DNA of 16,763 bases from NCBI GenBank assembly GCA_035296385.1, contig DATHBB010000149.1, forward strand, positions 1-16,763. Direction: 5' to 3'. Both the position numbers and the translations under genes were made by a program. This DNA is from JAIVJZ01 sp035296385 (GTDB lineage Bacteria; Acidobacteriota; Blastocatellia; Pyrinomonadales; Pyrinomonadaceae). The notes under the pieces are model-generated. The model had not been told where the DNA came from. It searched no databases and saw only the letters and a list, made by a program, of their open reading frames with translations. Shown here piece by piece: positions 14,274 through 16,763 of the stretch. The first letter of the stretch is position 1, and each line of letters starts with the position of its first letter.

Positions 14274-14335
14274 TCATGCTTACGCCAGCGCCTCATGCTT
14301 GCACTAGCGCCTCATGCTTACGCTAGCGTCTCATG
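14274..14335. repeat. 19-bp tandem repeat, three copies plus a partial
   Basis: Units at 14274-14292, 14293-14311 and 14312-14330 share TCATGCTTacgctAGCGcC with two to three differences each, and a fourth starts at 14331 with TCATG. The repeat overlaps the last codons and TAG stop (14323-14325) of the minus-strand zinc-ribbon gene and fills much of the gap to pgsA. There is no spacer, so it is not a CRISPR. Confidence 0.8.
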
Positions 14336-15180
14336 TCGGACGGAGACCAGTTCGGGTCGGACAAGTCAACGGGCGGCGGTGGCGCGTTAGGCACGGCGAC
14401 GCCACGGCGCGATCTGAATTCCGGAAGCGGCGGATCGTCTGCGTCGGCGGGGAGACCACGCTTGTCAGCCGCGCGTATGATCATCTCTTCCGACGATAAA
14501 TAGAATGAGCGCGTGCCGTCCGCAGGATACTTCACGGGTGAGGCCAACACCGCAAACGAATCGTCGAGCATCCTCACCGTGAAGTGGTAACTGTTGTGAA
14601 AGCCTCCCGCCAACTGCTCGTCAATCAAACCCGCCTCGCGCAACTCGGCCATGTTGCCGAAGCGTTCTCCACCGCCGACAGTCGCCAGAAACGTCTGCTC
14701 GGCCTCTATCAGTCGGCGCATGGAGTGAATAGCCGACGCTTCGTTAGCGGAGCGACGCGCCGCCAGCAGGTTCGGGATGGCAACCGCCGCCACGATGCCG
14801 ATGGGCACGGCGAACACGAGTGATAAAACGCTCGTCACGATGCCGCCAATCGCCAGACCATGCCCGCCGTATTCCGACGGCGCACGCTTAGCCTTCACCA
14901 GCGCAAAGACGCCGAGCGTGATCCCCAGGAGCGCGCCGACGCCGAGCACGCCGAGCGTCGGCAAACTGATGATCCCTAAGACGAGCGACGCGACGGCCAT
15001 CCCTTTGCGCTGGTTCGTCCGGTCGCCGCCCTGCTGCTGCGCGAAGGACGGCGCGCCCTGCGCGTACGCGTAGCCGTAATTTTGCTGCGCGCTCCCGACG
15101 AGCGGGTTGCCGCAACCCTTGCACACTTCCGCGCCCGCCCAGCAGACCATCCCGCAACCGTTGCACCTCACGCTGCTCAT
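14323..15180 (-). CDS. Zinc-ribbon, DUF4190 and pilin-like fusion membrane protein
   Basis: The 285-residue product begins with a zinc ribbon (C6-x-x-C9, C20-x-x-C23) and a Gln/Gly/Tyr-rich linker (about 30-58). A DUF4190-like pair of membrane helices follows: MAVASLVLGIISLPTLGVLG from 61, and HGLAIGGIVTSVLSLVFAVP from 107. The second helix runs straight into IGIVAAVAIPNLLAARRSAN, the form of a type IV pilin or pseudopilin N-terminal helix, but without the prepilin peptidase site. The C-terminal part (about 150-250) resembles a pilin globular domain (SMRRLIEAEQTFLATVGGGE, then PADGTRSFYLSSEEMIIRAA). The tail is Pro-rich. It is probably an inner-membrane protein with the pilin-like part on the far side and the zinc ribbon in the cytoplasm. 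The ATG at 15180 has GGAG 9 bases before it. The function is unknown. Confidence 0.8.
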   Translation of the reverse strand: MSSVRCNGCGMVCWAGAEVCKGCGNPLVGSAQQNYGYAYAQGAPSFAQQQGGDRTNQRKGMAVASLVLGIISLPTLGVLGVGALLGITLGVFALVKAKRAPSEYGGHGLAIGGIVTSVLSLVFAVPIGIVAAVAIPNLLAARRSANEASAIHSMRRLIEAEQTFLATVGGGERFGNMAELREAGLIDEQLAGGFHNSYHFTVRMLDDSFAVLASPVKYPADGTRSFYLSSEEMIIRAADKRGLPADADDPPLPEFRSRRGVAVPNAPPPPVDLSDPNWSPSDMRR

Positions 15181-15195
15181 AAAAAATTTCTCCCG

Positions 15196-15230
15196 CGCGA
15201 AGGCTTGCCGTTTTCCGGCAAGCCTTCGCG
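15196..15230. terminator. Strong hairpin just before the zinc-ribbon gene
   Basis: CGCGAAGGCTTGCCG (15196-15210) and its exact complement (15216-15230) form a 15-base-pair stem with a 5-base loop, followed by TTTT on the plus strand. On the minus strand it lies 75 bases past the stop of the upstream gene and only 15 bases before the ATG at 15180, touching the GGGAG ribosome-binding site. It may end the upstream transcript, or act as a 5'-leader structure on the downstream gene. Confidence 0.7.
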
Positions 15231-15241
15231 TTTTAAGTCCT

Positions 15242-15284
15242 GAGTTTTAGTTGAGAGTTGAAAGAGTTTCAGTTGAAATTGAAA
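15242..15284. repeat. Tandem direct repeat of TTGAAA-type elements
   Basis: GAGTTTTAGTTGAGAGTTGAAA-like units lie head to tail at 15242-15263 and 15264-15284, with two differences and a one-base gap. Inside, GTTTCA (15266-15271) and TGAAAC (15280-15285) form a 6-base inverted repeat. The position, between two minus-strand genes and just upstream of the hairpin, suits an operator or promoter region. On the minus strand CTGAAA, 17 bases, TAAAAC is a weak promoter candidate here. Confidence 0.45.
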
Positions 15285-15304
15285 CTGTCGGTAGGAATTT
15301 AGTT

Positions 15305-16339
15305 CTACTTCACTTCGACGAAGTCGCCCGTGTGAATCTCCTGCGCGACGCGCGTGACGACGGCGGTGGCGGTGCGCGCCTGCACGTTCACCACGACCAT
15401 CTCGCCCACGATCTTGCGCGGCATCGGCGGACGCCGACGCTCGATCTTCGGCGTCGTGACCATCGGGCCGTCGATGCCCGTCCGGTTCGGGTTCTCGACG
15501 CGCGGCGCCTTGATGGAGAATTTGCCGCCGCGAAAACGCTCGCTCTCGAAGCCGTAGCTGGCCGACGGCGTGATTTCGTCATCGCGGAAGCGCGAGATGT
15601 CGCCCGTCCCCGTCGGGCGATAGACGGTGAGGCGGTCGCCTTCCTTCAAATTATCTTCCGCGCCCAGGTCCACATAGACGATCTGGCTGCGCGAAATCAA
15701 CTCGCGCCCGTCGCGCGCGAGCACGATGCGGCCATTCTGTTTGCCGCTCGGGTCGGCGAAGCGATCCAAGTCGCCCGTCTCGCCCGCGGGCGGCGAGACG
15801 CGGTAAGGCACGCCGCGCAGCAAGTCGCCGAGCAAAACCAGATCGCACTCGCTCATCACCTGCGCCACGGACACCTGCTCCTTCACGTTCGTCACGCGCA
15901 GGCGGGCGATCTCCTGCGTGTAGACGCCGAGCCAGCCCGATTTGCGCGTGAGTTTGGTCGCGAACTGACCGCGCGGGCGCACGACCTGAAACTCCTGCCC
16001 GACCTTGACGCCTTCGCGTGAACCGGCGCTGATGAAAACGAAGTCGCCGACGCCGAAGGTTTTCTTCTCCTGCTCCTGTTCGCCGCCGACCACCTCGAAC
16101 CCGTTGTAGTTCGGCGCATATTCGATGTAACCGGAACAACTCAACTCCGATTCCAGCGCCGCGGGCGGCGGACTCGGCGCAGCTGCGGTGACGGGCGCGT
16201 TTGCCCTCGTCTGCCCCGCAGTGCCGGTAGCTGTTGTGCCGGAAGCGGTCTGCGCTTCGACCGGAGCGAGCGCGAAGAAGAAAGCGAAAAGTAGTGCGGC
16301 AAAGCCGCCGAGAGGCGAAAAGTGTTTACGGATGTGCAC
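15305..16339 (-). CDS. Exported protein with repeated beta-rich segments, unknown function
   Basis: The 344-residue product has a signal peptide (about 1-29, FAALLFAFFFALAPVEAQ) and a Thr/Ala/Pro linker (about 30-65). Three similar segments follow, each with a G-D-x-V or E-G-D element and a hydrophobic strand: VGDFVFISAGSREGVKVGQE, EDNLKEGDRLTVYRPTGTGD and the C-terminal VVTRVAQEIHTGDFVEVK. The first also contains FQVVRPRGQF. This pattern resembles the C-terminal domain of FlgT-like or other envelope beta proteins, but I would not assign a function. Two cysteines (SCSGYIEY, SECDLVL) may pair. GTG 16339 is preferred over ATG 16348: the AGGAG box touches the ATG directly but lies 9 bases before the GTG. 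No flagellar genes are nearby. The surface location is inferred. Confidence 0.72.
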   Translation of the reverse strand: MHIRKHFSPLGGFAALLFAFFFALAPVEAQTASGTTATGTAGQTRANAPVTAAAPSPPPAALESELSCSGYIEYAPNYNGFEVVGGEQEQEKKTFGVGDFVFISAGSREGVKVGQEFQVVRPRGQFATKLTRKSGWLGVYTQEIARLRVTNVKEQVSVAQVMSECDLVLLGDLLRGVPYRVSPPAGETGDLDRFADPSGKQNGRIVLARDGRELISRSQIVYVDLGAEDNLKEGDRLTVYRPTGTGDISRFRDDEITPSASYGFESERFRGGKFSIKAPRVENPNRTGIDGPMVTTPKIERRRPPMPRKIVGEMVVVNVQARTATAVVTRVAQEIHTGDFVEVK

Positions 16340-16501
16340 GGGAAACATCTCCTGAATTTAAGGGAAAGAGAACTTCCGACTTCTGGTGACGCCGAGGCGA
16401 GCCGAAAGGCTTTGCCGAAGCATCTGAAACGGGTGGTCTGGATGAGGTGAGAGCCGTGCGGGCGTCTGCCGACTGTGGCCGCACGACACAGGGCACTTTT
16501 A

Positions 16502-16531
16502 ACTTTACTTGCTGGCGACGCCGAGCGTCAA
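16502..16531 (-). promoter_or_regulatory. Candidate promoter of the 344-residue exported protein
   Basis: On the minus strand TTGACG (16531-16526, 5 of 6) is followed after 18 bases by TAAAGT (16507-16502, 4 of 6). It would give a leader of about 155 bases before the GTG at 16339. Confidence 0.4.
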
Positions 16532-16590
16532 CAAGTTTCTTCAAACTGACCGCCCCGCTGTACCGTTTCGGCGCAGAGGCTCGCTGCGGC

Positions 16591-16619
16591 TTGCGTTTTA
16601 GGGGAGCTATTGTTACTAT
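16591..16619 (+). promoter_or_regulatory. Candidate tRNA-Thr promoter
   Basis: TTGCGT (16591-16596) is followed after 17 bases by TACTAT (16614-16619, 4 of 6). The start would lie about 32 bases before the mature tRNA 5' end, a normal leader length. Confidence 0.45.
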
Positions 16620-16657
16620 CCACGTTTTGTCGGAAGTGCTCGGAGCGATCCGTGTGT

Positions 16658-16733
16658 GCCGGCGTAGCTCAGTTGGTAGAGCATCTGATTTGTAATCAGA
16701 GGGTCGGGGGTTCGAGTCCCTTCGCCGGCTCCA
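16658..16733 (+). tRNA. tRNA-Thr (anticodon UGU)
   Basis: The 76 bases fold as a complete cloverleaf. The acceptor stem GCCGGCG pairs with CGCCGGC, the D arm is GCTC-AGTTGGTA-GAGC, and the anticodon stem TCTGA/TCAGA encloses TTTGTAA. The anticodon TGT (16691-16693) reads ACA threonine codons. The T arm GGGGG-TTCGAGT-CCCTT includes two G-U pairs. The CCA end is encoded (16731-16733) after discriminator U. Confidence 0.97.
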
Positions 16734-16763
16734 ACAGATATTTGGACAAACCGTGCAGGGGTG

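Larger units (their letters stand above)
16349..16657. other. Intergenic region between exported-protein gene and tRNA-Thr
   Basis: This 309-base gap holds two outward promoter candidates, for the minus-strand gene at 16502-16531 and for the tRNA at 16591-16619. Short open frames on both strands show no domain and no ribosome-binding site, so I see no gene here. Confidence 0.5.

Noticed and set aside
13388..14326. Plus-strand 312-residue open frame overlapping pgsA
   Set aside because: It is a different frame of pgsA with Arg/His-rich shadow composition. PgsA has the full catalytic motif.
14274..14335. Possible CRISPR array
   Set aside because: The 19-bp units are directly adjacent with no spacers, and there are no cas genes.

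Overview
This is a GC-rich chromosomal window that looks like ordinary bacterial genome rather than a plasmid, prophage or island. Several traits suggest Acidobacteriota, perhaps the Blastocatellia. These are a TonB-dependent receptor with an N-terminal carboxypeptidase-regulatory-like domain, an AraC-type protein that is only a DNA-binding domain, a zinc-ribbon/DUF4190/pilin-like protein, several secreted proteins of unknown function, and many GTG or TTG starts. The assignment is an inference from protein style and was not tested by phylogeny.

Layout, left to right. (1) 1-1392: small repeats, a TraR/DksA-type regulator on the minus strand with a perfect TATAAT box, a short AraC-family regulator on the plus strand, and a strong symmetric terminator. 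(2) 1458-4020: a FecA-like outer-membrane receptor on the minus strand, with a good promoter and a Fur-box-like inverted repeat in its leader. (3) 4080-5648: a two-gene minus-strand unit, gmhA (phosphoheptose isomerase) followed 21 bp later by a deoxyhypusine-synthase-fold protein that lacks the catalytic lysine. (4) 5788-7359: two secreted proteins of unknown function. (5) 7501-8012: a YefM/YoeB-type toxin-antitoxin pair whose toxin reading frame is broken near its N-terminus by one base. (6) 8140-11022: uvrA. (7) 11317-14192, plus strand: a 619-residue exported helical protein, a long imperfect inverted repeat, and pgsA. (8) 14274-16339, minus strand: a 19-bp tandem repeat overlapping the stop codon of a zinc-ribbon/DUF4190/pilin-like fusion protein, a tight hairpin just before that gene's start, and an exported protein with repeated beta-rich segments. 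(9) 16658-16733: tRNA-Thr(UGU) with encoded CCA.

Recognisable functions are housekeeping: DNA repair (UvrA), phosphatidylglycerol synthesis (PgsA), heptose precursor synthesis (GmhA), iron-complex uptake (FecA-like receptor), and a translation tRNA. I found no CRISPR array, phage gene, transposase or obvious new defence system. The best leads for something new are the frame-broken toxin beside an intact antitoxin, the gmhA / DHS-like pair, the chimeric DUF4190/pilin protein, and the unusual placement of strong hairpins whose T-tracts face the strand opposite to the genes.
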